A stretch of 64,000 nt of DNA, taken from Maylandia zebra (taxonomy: Eukaryota; Chordata; Actinopteri; Cichliformes; Cichlidae). The position numbers and the translations under genes are program-made. Positions 1 through 12,220 of the stretch are shown piece after piece. Under the pieces are notes generated by a model. It saw only the letters and a list, made by a program, of their open reading frames with translations, did no database searches and had not been told where the DNA came from. Position 1 is the first letter of the stretch. Each line of letters starts with the position of its first letter. The DNA lies in NCBI RefSeq assembly GCF_041146795.1, contig NC_135182.1, forward strand, positions 1,312,501-1,376,500. The letters are read 5' to 3'.

Positions 1-3000
1 AGTTTGTCTTTGAGATGCATGAAATGTGCAGTGCAGTGTATGATAAACACTGCACTGCACTAATTTAATGACAAATTATACAAATAGTTCAAAGTTTTAC
101 TTGCAGTTTTTCAGTTGTTTTTCAAGGCTTGGGTTCAACACAGGATGCAACAAAGCCTGCTGCAGGTGTAAAGCTCTGCTCATCTTCTTTCCTGTTTCGT
201 TGCTCTAAAGAACTGAAAACTTACCTGAAAATGCAAATACTGGTTGGTTTATTTTGTAGGCTCGTTTTGTCATGCAACACTAACTGTTATATTTTCTTAA
301 AGTTCCCCTCATGAACGCCACTCCAGGCTCTATTTCTGACTTCTTTTACTAAGAAGCAGAGCAGGATATATGCAGTGGGCCCAGAAACAGTAGGATTGAT
401 TTAAAGGGTAGCCTGTCTGGCTCTCAGCTCCATTTTCTTGAGCTACTGGAGTTTTCCATATTTGCAGTTCGCTTAAGCTGCCTTTATTTTGAAATATGTC
501 TATTCTCACTGGCATCATGGAGAGTCAAGAGCACAAAATGTTAACTGAATGTTAACAGCAGTCAGAATAGCAGAAACATTAAACTTGTCCATGTTTAATA
601 TGAACATTTGCCCCTGTAGCAGCTGATGACAGACAATAAGGGAAAGCATAATAGCTCTACTTTAACTTTCAAAAAGCTTTCATGAGCCGTGCAGACGGGA
701 ACGTCTTACAATGTTGAATAAACTGGCACCTGTAGAAGCACAAAGAGCAACTCCAAGCAGGTGTTTTCACATAAATTTAACTGAATCGTCTCTTAAGGGA
801 CTCATGCTTATCTAAATGTCAACAAAAAGCATTGTGAAAAACGTGCGACATGTCCCTCGTGTGACTGTTACACCTTCTCGGGGTAACTGTCTGAGCTTAA
901 TTGTCTCTACACGTCCATTACGAATAACTTTGTTTGTTGTAAGTGCACAAAAGGCAGAGACAAGTGAGGTGAGACAAAAGGTCACGCATCGTTTGTTGGG
1001 ACAAAGAAGGCTGCACCATGCATCAGACCCTCACAACAACTCAATCCTACACAGTTGGTGTATTGTCAAAAAGTTAACAAATGGAGCGCTCATGACTGAG
1101 AACAGATGGCACGCAGGCTGACCCAGAAAGAGCAGCAGCAGATTGGACTGCATAATTCTGAGGAAAAATCAAGAAACGCAGGCGAGAAACAGCAGCAACG
1201 ATCAACAAGACTCACCTGATACAGCTCAGGTCACAAGCTCTCAGACAGCAGTGTGGGTGGAAGAGGTGCAGCTGCAACGTGCAGAACACGATCTGCAGAC
1301 AGCACTGTTTGCAGATGTGTCCATGTGTTTGATGATTCAGCTTCATGCTGCATGGATGCGATGGCTGAACGTTTGTGTGGCAGACTGTTGGTGCACTCTT
1401 CTGTAACTCCGCACTAACAGCCCTCGTTTCATGTCATGTCTTTAAAGTTAAGAGCTTGCTTCGTGCAACCAAAGATACATCGTTTAGTGTGTTCAGTACG
1501 ACGGCATACTCTGCTGTAGCTTCACCTCTAGACTCAAGCACTCGTCTCTTTAGAAGCATTACCTGCAAAACACAAGATTGTATTTAATATCAAATTTATT
1601 TAAGATTATTTAAAAGTGACTAAATAGTCTGAGTTAAAATTAACAGAAAAAATGCATAACATCAGCCAGCAGTGCGCAACAACATCTGGCAAAGACTTTT
1701 TGGCCCTCTTAAAGCACCGTAGACATAGCTTGATCCAGACTTGGAGAGTTTACACAACTGAGCCTGCTCAACATCCAAAGACAGCTGCAACAACTGCAGA
1801 CCTGAGCTGCAAACAGCTTTAATCTGCTCACTCAGATTAAGACAGATTTGGAGTTTCTTCCCTGAAACAGAAAACAGGAAGGTAATTGTCTTTACCCACA
1901 TCTTAAAAAAACTGAATCCAGTGGAAAAAAAGTTTCCAAGTAAATTATTTCAAGATTGTCTGGTTTAAATTTTGATTATGCCTCGTAAACAAATCTCACA
2001 TTATTCAAGTATTTCCTGCAATCAGTGAGAAAGAGATTACTTCTAGAAAAACGTTGAACTGCTGAAAGGTAAACAAGCAGAGTTTGGAGGCTTGTGAGTC
2101 TGTGGCCTTCAGCTCATCATTCTTCAACTTCCTCCAAGAGTCTCCAGATGGTTCAGGTCGGCCAGCCAACCAGTGTCCTGCGAGCAAACCTTTGGGTAGA
2201 AGTATTGGACCTGTGGTGCTAATTCCAGCTCCTACCCAAAGTAACCTGTAGTTTCCAGGTAAATGTCTGGCAGCTTGCTCACTCCACTTCCTCATTTACA
2301 AAGATCCTCAGCCCGCGACTGTCGGGTGTTCCGGGAAGCGAGTGAACCCCTCTCTCTAAACTCATGCTGACCACAGGCGTCAGCCACCAAACTCTGTTGC
2401 AAACCCTGACCCAGGATAACCACAAACAAACTAAATTAACAAATACGCTTTAAAGACAGACTTCTCCACCCAACAGAAATGTTCCCAGAGTATCCAAGAT
2501 TCCTGTTAACGCTTTCAAACGAACAGCTGGGCAGTCACACTGTAGCAATTTTGTAGCAAACGTTGTGTATTTACAAATGAAGACCCCAACCACCTGCTGT
2601 CGTCAGCATCACGCTGCAGTAACTACACTGTGTGCAGGTAGATTTGAAATCATCATCACACCCACTGGAACTCTTTCATCACATGCATCATCATTGTATC
2701 CTTCATACATCACGATCGTACAAGTTGAAGCAGCCATAATAAGAATTTACCATTTTATCTCGCCATAAACTGTCATGTCCGCCTTGCTGACTCCGACTGT
2801 TCAGAGACGCCCACATGTCACATTAGTACTGACTCAAAGCCACAGCTGACTTCTAGGGTTGGTGGACATTCAAGGGTCCTTTCACACTGGCCAATGGCTG
2901 CCTGTCAGGCGAGACCATTTCAGAGTGAATGAAATCTGATCATAGACACGGTGCCAGACACAGGGCGAAGCCAGAGCAGGGGGGAGTCACACAATTCTGG

Positions 3001-3400
3001 GTACGGCAGGTTAACAACAAACAGATTCTGCCACTTTGGCATTTGGGACATTTGTATGCAAGGATTAAGACTTTACATAATGAACTTCCTGAGAAAATAG
3101 CCAACAGCTAATTTCAGGAGGCAGTAGTCAGTTTAGGCGTTAAAATGAACGTGGGTTTCTTACAGATACAGACGGAGGCACTGATTTAAACCTGATAACA
3201 AAGCTTTATTGACCAAATGATTTAATGCTTAGATCAAACATGAGCTGTGAGCTATGGTGGACATCAGGCTCTAGGAGTGGGGGACATAAAGCGGGAGCTA
3301 AAGGGGAATTTGGGGTGCGGGTGGTGGTGCTCAGAGTCATTGCAACAGAGGGGCAGAGAGAGGTCAGGAGAGTTAGCAGGGAGAGGATGGCGTGGGGGAG
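1..3400. other. Unassigned sequence, no gene seen
   Basis: The open frames here are all under about 100 codons, overlap in several frames, and show no recognisable domain, splice structure or transposon terminus. I see no tRNA, rRNA or tandem array. It looks like ordinary AT-rich intergenic or intronic vertebrate DNA. Confidence 0.5.
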
Positions 3401-3943
3401 GCAGGAACTGTCATGGCTCAGAGGCCCGTGAAGTGGAATGGACTCATGCGCAGAACCAAAAGCAAAAACAACTTTTAGTTACAAGAATTCCTAACTTGGA
3501 TAATCAAGACAAAAACAAGATTTAATTTTGTGCACAAGCGTGGTGTCTGTGAAGTGCTGGGCTTAGGCTAAGCATGAAACTGTCAGGTCACGAAACTGCT
3601 GAGGGCTGGAGTGGGCAGGTGGAAACTACAGCAGAGCAGGGGCAGTGAAACAAAGGTGAGGGTAATCAGAACGGCCCGAGGAGTTGTGACAGTTTCCAAG
3701 TTTTATAAGCTGAGATGGCTTACTGTACGTGTTCGCAGGTGGGAATAAGCTGGAGGTGGTGGTGAGGCGAGGTGTGCATGGCAGTTTGCATGAAAAGGAT
3801 TAAGCAGCAGCTGACCAGAAGAAGCGTGACTGGCAGGGTTTGGATGACGAGTCCAGGTGCCGACTAGGAGACAGGAAGAGAGAAGTAACGCACACAGAGA
3901 TACATGGGAACATGAGGCTGTGAACTAACAGGTTCGCAGACAA

Positions 3944-4166
3944 TCTGGCGAAGACTCATTGTGTGCGCTGCTCCTAAATGCTGCCAGAATGATTGCCTGC
4001 AGCTGAGGAACGGGGAGGAGCAAGGAGGGCTCCACCCAGAGGAGGAGAGCCGATGCAGCTACTATGATAACACATAAAGCAGCTCCACACTAACGAAGGT
4101 TAGTAGATGGTCTGGCAAAGACTCGTTGTGTGCGCTGCTCCTAAATGCTGCCAGAATGATTGCCTG
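3944..4166 (+). repeat. Direct duplication of a 56-bp segment
   Basis: Positions 3944-3999 and 4111-4166 carry the same 56-base segment (starting TCTGGC, ending GATTGCCTG) with two mismatches by eye, offset by 167 bp. The two copies are separated by unrelated sequence. Origin unknown: it could be a local tandem duplication whose intervening part diverged, or part of a larger repeat family. Confidence 0.75.
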
Positions 4167-4925
4167 TGGCCATTCAACTCACCAGCACTGATGAAGGCAG
4201 AGAAGAAGCAAAGAACCTGAATGAAAGTGAATTACATTGCAGCTGCTGTCTTCACTTAAGCAAACAATGGTTACATTTACGTCCATCTTTAAATTCTTCA
4301 AAGACACTTCCTATGTTTCCGTACTGCTTTAACTCTAACTCCTCATGACCGGTTTTAGAAACAGAGGGGAAGTGAAGTGTTGCATTGGCCAGTGACTTAA
4401 CTGCCCCACACCCCGAGACATACACGTGGTGAGCATGTACCCACATTTACATGCACACGGGTCTCAAGCTAAACCTTTTTGTAAAAATCAAAATAAACAA
4501 ATGCATCGAGCGTACGGATTTGCAGCCAGTAGCAGAAGAACCGTTAAGGTAGTAAAGAATTAGGCAGAGCCAAGATCTCTCAGGTCCCTTTACCATTTCT
4601 TTACACTCTTAAGTGATAACGGCAGCAGACGATGTTCACGCCTCATTTCATTTCATTATCGTGTCCCATTTGCCCCATCGCCTCAGTTCTTGGACTAGAC
4701 TTTTATCTCAGCATGCAGTTAATCGCTCATAGACAGCAAACATAATGGAAGTAGGGGGATTGTCTAATCAAAGGTTTGTGAAACCAATTTGCAATGCTTT
4801 GGAAAGAGCACTCCAGAGAGGAAGCATTCACCAGTGACTACAGAGGGAAAACCCTGCATCACGCTGGGATGGAGACAGCAGCTCCATTATGATACAGACT
4901 CTCAGTGCTCGCCTGACTTTTACCA

Positions 4926-4944
4926 CAATAATAACAACAACAAC

Positions 4945-5006
<62 letters not shown>

Positions 5007-5106
5007 TAACAACAATAACAACAATAACAACAATAATAATAATGATAATAATGATAATAATGATGATGATGATGATAATAATAATAATAATAATAACAAT
5101 AATAAT
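4926..5106 (+). repeat. AAT-type trinucleotide microsatellite, compound
   Basis: About 180 bp of AAT units mixed with AAC and GAT variants. Because the unit is three bases long it gives long artificial open frames on both strands (poly-Asn, poly-Ile, poly-Leu), which are not genes. Confidence 0.95.
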
Positions 5107-5368
5107 TTCAGACACATGCATGAACTCAGTTTCAGTTGAATCCTGGTTGGAATGAGCAGCAGTGAAGACTACAGAAGACTCATTCAGTTCAACAAAGACA
5201 GCCTTCATAAACGTACCTGTGAAAAACTAAATGCACCTCATAATTCAACAAATCCTAGAATAGCAGCAACATTTTTAAATAAGAATTTTCATCATCATTG
5301 TGAAGCAAATTCTGTTCCCTGAGCTTTGAGCAGCTCTCCTCAGGTCTGAGCAGCTTTTTTCTGCTCTA

Positions 5369-5381
5369 GATTTGCTGGTGT
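5369..5381 (+). repeat. Target-site duplication, left copy (13 bp)
   Basis: GATTTGCTGGTGT, identical to 5953-5965. It flanks the GGAT-tailed element. Confidence 0.9.
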
Positions 5382-5952
5382 CCATCCATCCATCCATCCA
5401 TCCATCCATCCATCTTCATCCGCTTTATCCGAGGCCAGGTCTCGGGGGCAGCAGCCTAAGCAGAGAGGCCCAGACCTCCCTCTCCACAGCCACCTCCTCC
5501 AGCTTATCTGGGGGAACACCAAGGCGTTCCCAGGCCAGCCGAGAGATATAACCGCTCCTGGCCACCACCCGGCACACAATCCACCCGACCCCTATGGTGC
5601 CTCCTGTGGGTGGTGGGCCTGCGGGAGGATGGGCCCATGTCTCCTCTTCGGGCTGTGCCCGGCCGGGCCCCATGGACTAAGGCCCGGCCACCAGACGCTC
5701 GCCCTCGGGCACCCTCCCTGGGCCTGGCTCCAGGGCGGGGCCCCGGTAACCCTATCCCGGGCAGGGTAAACTGTTCCCTCGATGTTCTCTTCATAAGGGT
5801 CTTCTGAATCGCTCTTTGTCTGGTCCTTCACCCAGGACCAATTTGCCATGGGAGACCCTACCAGGGGGCAAAAGTCCCCAGACAACATAGCCCCTGGGAT
5901 CCCTGTGACACACAAACCCCTCCACCATTATAAGGTAGCGATTCACGGAGAG
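5382..5952 (-). mobile_element. GGAT-tailed non-LTR retroelement (RTE/Rex3-type tail), bounded by a 13-bp target duplication
   Basis: The 571-bp insertion reads on the minus strand from a 5' end at 5952 to a 3' tail of ATGG/GGAT units at about 5382-5414. The 13-base sequence GATTTGCTGGTGT occurs directly outside both ends (5369-5381 and 5953-5965), so both termini are fixed. The 3' part can be translated as an LLRLLPPRP-type peptide just before the GGAT tail, like the extreme C-terminus of an RTE-clade LINE. The element is too short for a reverse transcriptase and has a distinct 5' part, so it is a SINE-like or internally deleted derivative. A 5'-truncated relative is at 39963-40022. The family name is inferred; the boundaries are seen. 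Confidence 0.8.
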
Positions 5953-5965
5953 GATTTGCTGGTGT

Positions 5966-8900
5966 GACTGGGACTAATAAACCTGCAGTGCACCTGTTCC
6001 TACACGTGAATTTTCTCAAGTATCAAAAAGCACAAAATGCAAAAACATTGAAAGTGAAGCAGCAGTGAAAAACCACACTTTGTGTTATTCCTAAGAGCAG
6101 GAAACTGGGACTTTGGGTCCCTGAGAGTTTTTAAATACCACAGGTTGCTTGAATGGTGTTGCTGACCAGTGTGTAGCTATTTTCTAATGGCTGCTTCCAG
6201 GAGGATAATGTGTTATATGTGAGGCTCAGATAATGTCAAACTTATCTGGACCAGATCTCAGTCCAACAGATCTCCTCTAAGATGTGGTAGAACGGCAGAT
6301 TAATATCTTTGCCACATCATAAATCGTTCCATTATTGCTGTTGGTAAATTTGTATCTCAGTGTTCAGGAAGTATATCTATGTTTTACCCTGTGAGCATCT
6401 CCGTGTATGTAAGCAGGATCAATAACACAATACTGGACCAGCTCTTAGGAAGTCCTGATACATTATTGCCAGGCGTTAAAGAACAATCTGGAACACCTTC
6501 ATGTCCTGATCCGTGGGAGTACCTGGAGGCGTTTTCCTTCTGTGGCTGCTGAGCCATCTCTTTGGGGCGGAGACTTCAGTGCTTCATCTGAGCCTCTTCT
6601 GCCAGCAATGAGCGGGAGACCTACTTAAGCTGACTTGACTGCTTCTCCTCGCCAGTTTGTTCCACTCTTCTCGGTGGTGAATGACGTTTGGCCTTCATGG
6701 TTTTCCTCGTGTGATTTATCTCTTGGAGTAATTTCTGTCTTCCTTTCATTCAGCGGAGTTCCAACCCTGGCTTCACCTTACTGGGACAGTCTCTGTCTCC
6801 CTGCCTGCTCACTCGCCTGCCCTCCGACCTCCACGCTTCAGCTTGAGACCCCCCAGACGCTTTCCACGGACCTTCTAGTTATCAAGCTCCAGTTTTCTCT
6901 TCAGACTATAACTACCTCTCCCTCTGTTACAGAAAATTCCCCCCGGCTCTCTGACCTCTTCCCCACTCCTGCAACTAGCCTTACTGGGCCTCCCTCGTCA
7001 CTTTAGGTCACTGTTCCAGATAAATATCACTGTAAAGCATTCCTCGCCGTGTTTGTCTGCGTTTTTGGCTCCACTTTCCTGGGCGAACCTTTCGACTCAT
7101 GACACTTTAGTAATTCCATGATACATAAAGCTGTTGAGTAAGTTGATCTATTGTGTCCTTCAGCCTGGAATTGCTTCCAGCTGAAAGCAGGGAGATACTT
7201 GCTGAGTAATAGGAATATAATGTCATCCCAAACTTCCACTCCTTCCTTTATTTTACTCTTCCACCTTTTTTTTCATGCTAACATTTTGAACACAGTATGG
7301 TTCTTTAGTACCACAGGATGCATATGTACCGAGGGTACAACTCTTCTAATTACACAGCGCCAAATCACAGCAACAGTCGCCTCAAGGTGCTTTAAGGCAG
7401 ATGCTACAATAATACATAGAGAAAACCCAACAATCAAATGATAGTATGATATGTATAACAGCCAACACCTACAGGTGTCCCAGCAGTCCCCTGGGCCATG
7501 GACCGGAGTCGTTTGGGCCACGAGAGTTGATGCTCGGGTGTGAAATTTATGGTTTTCTGGGTTTTTAGCGTTATTTTTTTATCGTTTTTATCGCTGGTCT
7601 TTTCCTGTGTTATGAATAAATCTTCTTTTTTTGGTACTGGTTTTATTTTGTCGTATTTATCCGCAACACCTTAAAGGCCGGTCCATAAAAATCTTGTCGA
7701 ACATAAACTGGTCCGTGGTGCAAAAAAAGGCTGAGGACCGCTGCTCTCGTCTGTCCCTGTCTGAGAGCAAAAAGGACGCGTGGCAGCCACACTACCTCCA
7801 CCCTAACTCGCTGATAAGAAAGGCGGTGTTGCTGCTGTGATGGCTAATATTATATAAAGCTACATACTTCATGATCTTAGTTCTGCAGCCGTACTACTGT
7901 TTCAGTCTCTTTTAGTCAGAGTCAGTGTTCATGTTTTAAATAAAGGCCAGCCTCGTGTCAGTCGCTTCAACGTTCTTTGTAATAAAGGAGTTCATGTTTA
8001 GCTACATGGACTGACTGTACATGTGGGGTTTTTGTTGTTGTTTAGTTACCATAGTATGAAGCTGGGTCTCAAGTAATCCTGCTGATATCAGTAGCACACA
8101 TAACTTTCTGGTATTGTGAAATTCCCACACTGCTGCTCTACCTGAGCTTAGGGTTCCCACATCTGCCACTGTGTCCGCTATGCCCAGATTAGTATTTTGC
8201 TAAATCTTTTGATCTGTGCTAGACTGTTTATATTTATACCAAGACGTGGCAGAAAAATGTCAAAATCCTGAGTTTTGTCTGTGCATTCAGCTTAATTTGA
8301 AAGAAAACAACCTTTGGCACTGGGCACAGGGGAAGGACACGCTCTGCACACACCCTTCTAGTTTATAATATGAATACACATTCAGCTTTCATTGTGTTGG
8401 TTATGCATGAACACTGTGCCTCTTTTCTAGGGAGGAAAGAAAAACAGACAAGGTATCAGTGGGCACTGACCTGTGAAGGTCAGCTTTTACCATCTCCTCA
8501 TATTTCTTCATTTGGGAGACTCATAGTGGTCACACAGACCAGGGGAAGATAAATCGTCTGTCGCTCAGATTTATAACTTTTGTCCAAAGCCATCACCCTG
8601 TGTGCTCACAGCCCCAGTTTTCATTCTGTAAACATAAATAGCTTTGTTATCCAATTTCATATTTACAGAACTAACCAGACGTGTTTGAGAACACTTATTT
8701 CAACAGTTTCTTTCTTGATACTGAATTTAAAGCTGCAAAGTTGTGGGCTGAGCATGTTGTGCTATTGTTAGAAAACAGGCTCAGAAATTCCTCTTTGGAG
8801 AAGTGTGAAATTGATCTGGCACTCACTGAAAGGCATGTGAGGAATTCACTGATTAAAGGAGACATGCCTTCCCCTCACCAGCTCTGGATTAATAGCCATC

Positions 8901-10580
8901 ACTTCTGCTATTCTAACAGCCAGTGGTTTTGTTCACTATGGTCCCCTGCCTTTGTGAGTCTGCAGCAACCTTAACTTTGTGTACAACTTAGAGCAACCTG
9001 CTCCATGATTATGATTCAGTGGCTGTGTCCTCTGAATCGATCAAGAGAGCAAGATTATCGGCCTGCAGGGTTGATGGAAGTTATGAATTATTAGGTGGAG
9101 AGGAAAGTAATATTGGAGGACTGAGGATTGAGGACCTGCAGCAGAAATGACCAATGACTGCAGTGCTATGGTATAAAACAGACATTGGTATGATTTATAA
9201 GGTAAAGGGAGGCCCCTGGAGAAAGGCCAAGGCTTATGCAATTAGGCCAGACTAGTCAAGCCCAACCTTTTCACAGTACTTATAACACCTTCAGTCATAG
9301 AGAAATCTGCTCCACTTTAGTTTGATGGATGCATTTACAAGTATTGTCACAGCTGCATCAGTGCTTGCAGCCTCTAGCACGCCCGGCTGCTAGAGATTAC
9401 ACGTACATGCTAGTGTTTGTTTTGCCCAGAGGGTGAGTGCAGTCCCGCGACGAACACTCGGGACTTTTTCAAACCAGCTGTCACGACTATTCTACTTATT
9501 TAGGCTGAGCTATGTTGGTGGTGTTTTAACTGCTGTAACTAAAGAAGTTTCAGAGATGAATAAAATATTTTCTTAGTGCGAGATGGACATTAAACGGCCT
9601 CGTAGTCATCTTTCGATCGAAATAGAGGGCTGTGTATACAACTGTGGAGTGAATTTAAAGGCTGATCCACAAGTTTAAAAATGTCTACAGTGATTTGTGT
9701 GTCATTGTAGACATTTGTACAAATGCATGCTCCGATCCAAACGCTAAACAAAAGCCTCCTTTGCTGAAATCCATATAATACTATAGTGTCAGGGTTCAGG
9801 CTGGAGATGGCTTTTTCTCCTTTGCAGGTAGATGGGTTGGCAGGCTTACCTGTACCTGAGGGGTGGAGCCTTCTGTGTATGAGGCTTGGCTGTGGTTCTC
9901 TGCCAGATGTGCCGTCACCCTTGATGGTAAATTGGATCTCCTCGTTTGTTTGTCTCTTGTACTTACATGAAAAGTAATCCCTGATTCTTGTTTCGTGACA
10001 GGGTATTCCACTCCACACCAGACCTCCAACCTGCTAGCTCCCAGACCTCAACTAAGGCTCTAGTCTCTCATTCCAGTATATGCTTTACTGGCCCAATGTG
10101 ATCAACCTTTCAGACAGACTCTCGATAACTGTCACTTTTGCTTTTTCTGTTACCTTACCATTCACTCTTTGTAAATAAAAACCTTTTCTGCACGATCGTT
10201 GTGCTCCTTCAGTTTCTCCTGCCGATCTCTCATCTATCTCGAGTGTCCTGTCTGTTGTGTTTCCTAGCTAGCATGCGCCTGTGTAGTTTCTTATATTCTT
10301 GTTTCCTGAAAGTCCGGCAGTAAAGCTGCTTTTGGGTTCAGTCCTGCATCTGAGTCCACAACTCTGCCTGCCACACATGACAGCCAAATCTGCAACCATG
10401 ACATTCAGAATATGTTACTATCCAAGTGTATACTCAAGTACTGTGAACTTGAAATAACCTTAAACACTTCATTGTGATTTACTTCCCAGTATTTGCTCTG
10501 GTATTACTGAGCTGTTAAGGCAGCAAACACACTGATTCGTTTCATAGTTATTGAAGATTCTGAGATTTGATTTTCACCCA
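5966..10580. other. Unassigned sequence with scattered repeat fragments
   Basis: No gene is supported. About 7325-7460 resembles a short interspersed segment common in teleost intergenic DNA. The stretches at 6480-7015 and 9787-10382 are pyrimidine-rich on the plus strand and look like non-autonomous repeat interiors; the latter ends CATGACA, but no matching start or target duplication was found. The rest is unassigned. Confidence 0.4.
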
Positions 10581-10589
10581 GGTGTGAAA

Positions 10590-11289
10590 ATACCTGAACA
10601 TACCTGTCTGTGAAGGTTCTCAGTCATCCAGGTCATCGTAGTCTAAGGAGCTTGCAAAGAAAAGCGTCTGGACTTCTTTAAGTTGCTTGAAGACGTTTCA
10701 CCTCTCATCCGAGAAGCTTCTTCAGTTCTAAGGTCAAATGGTGGAGAGTCCCAGATATAAACCTAGTGGGAGTTTCCCCCCACAGAGGGACAAAAGGACC
10801 CCCTGATGATCCTCTAATCGCCTGAGCCAAGGTGTGAAACTGGGTGTGGGTCCCAATCAGCCAGAGTTTCGGGTGTGTTCATTGTGAAACCTGGCCCCAC
10901 CTTATCATGTGAATTCCTGAGGTCAGATGGCCCAGGATGTGAGTGGGCGTTAAGGCGTCTGGGAAGGGATCTCAAAACTGGATTATAGATGGCAGAGAGT
11001 TGGTGTCGTAAACATACCTGCACCAATGGCTTGGTGGTGTTTCAGGGTAGGATAGCTGTTAGGTTGAAATTGTTAAATATTGTCATTGTGCTACTTAAAT
11101 TTGTAAGTCTTGGTTCAAACTGTATGATCAAAGACATCCCTGTGTTTCTGACCCCCTCCCCAGCCGGTTGAATGGTGGGGGAGGCTGTAGTGTTTTATTA
11201 TAGGCTCATCCTATGTGAAGGTTCTGTTTCCTTGCTTAGTAACTTCCTGGCTTTATGACCCTTTTGGTGAGCAGGAGGTCACACAAACA

Positions 11290-11355
<66 letters not shown>

Positions 11356-12220
11356 GTTCTCAGAATAAAAGGCTGTTAGGCTGTTTATTTTTATTTGGCT
11401 AGGAAGCCGGTGAGGAGCGTTCAGCTCTAAGAGCCTGGTTCTGACCAGACTGCCTTGAAGCCCGGTTCCGTCATTGTCTTGCTTTCTTCATGGGTGATAA
11501 GTCTCTAAACATGCGGGCCTGTGGAAGCGCAGAGCCAACAATAGCAAAGCCCTCTTTTCCACTTCTTCCATGTACAAATTGGCCACGATGGGTGAAACTG
11601 GGAGCCCATGGCACACCCATGTTTCTGCCTGTAGAACTGACCCCTGTATGTGAAATCGGAATGAAGACACAGTTCAAACACACTTGGTCGGTCCTGTTGC
11701 TGAGGTTGGGGTCATCCTGTAATCTCTTACGAACTACCTCAATGGGATGCAAGTGAAGAGATGTAACGTCGTACGAGACCATGGTTTCATCTGCCTCCAT
11801 CATGACATCTCTCACCTTCTCAACACAATCCAAGGTGTTCTGGATGTGGTGTTCAGAGCAGATTGGGGATCGAAGCCAGAAACTTGGAGATGTTATAGGT
11901 GACCGAGTTGATCGTGCAGACAATCGGTCTTAAAGATGCACCCTGTTTATGTATCTTTGGTAAACCATACAGACTTGGTGTAGACTCCCCTGGGTACAGC
12001 CTGTGGTATGAGGTCCGGTCAGTAGCCTTGTCTTTGTCTATCACCCTCGTCCTGTAACCACTTCCTTGTTTCAGGGGCTCATAAGTATTTTTGTCACTGA
12101 GTTTCAGTCATTGTGCAAAGGGACCTGCAGTCAGCTGAGAGTGAAGGAGTCACTTGGATGAGTGACGAAATGTTTCTCCCACTGAAAACGTCCAGATGAA
12201 CAGAGGCGAATTTTGGGAAT
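10590..12220 (-). mobile_element. Decayed Penelope-like retroelement
   Basis: On the minus strand the pieces between 12044 and 11471 read, in shifting frames, GLPKIHK, LRPIV..INSVTYNISKF, HHIQNT, SYDVTSL and MGSP/SPIVANLYMEEVEKRAL. These match the reverse transcriptase of Penelope-like elements. Frames change several times, so it is a pseudogene. Around 10600-10990 and 12140-12210 there are GACGTTTC / AAACGTCCAGATGAAC type segments like the ends of this class. The segment at about 11040-11460, containing a CA microsatellite, does not look like Penelope and may be a later insertion. The GIY-YIG endonuclease was not recognised, so this is a fragment. Confidence 0.75.
11283..11353 (+). repeat. 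CA dinucleotide microsatellite
   Basis: About 70 bp of uninterrupted CA units within the decayed Penelope-like region. Confidence 0.95.

Noticed and set aside
4789..5208. Poly-Asn, poly-Ile and poly-Leu open frames on both strands
   Set aside because: Translation of the AAT microsatellite in all frames.
5592..5915. 107-codon minus-strand frame over the GGAT-tailed element
   Set aside because: GC-rich repeat sequence with several overlapping frames and no domain; only the very C-terminal LINE-like peptide is meaningful.
9787..10382. LTR-like block from TGTCAGGGTTC to CATGACA
   Set aside because: The flanking bases do not match and the inner ends do not form a convincing inverted repeat.
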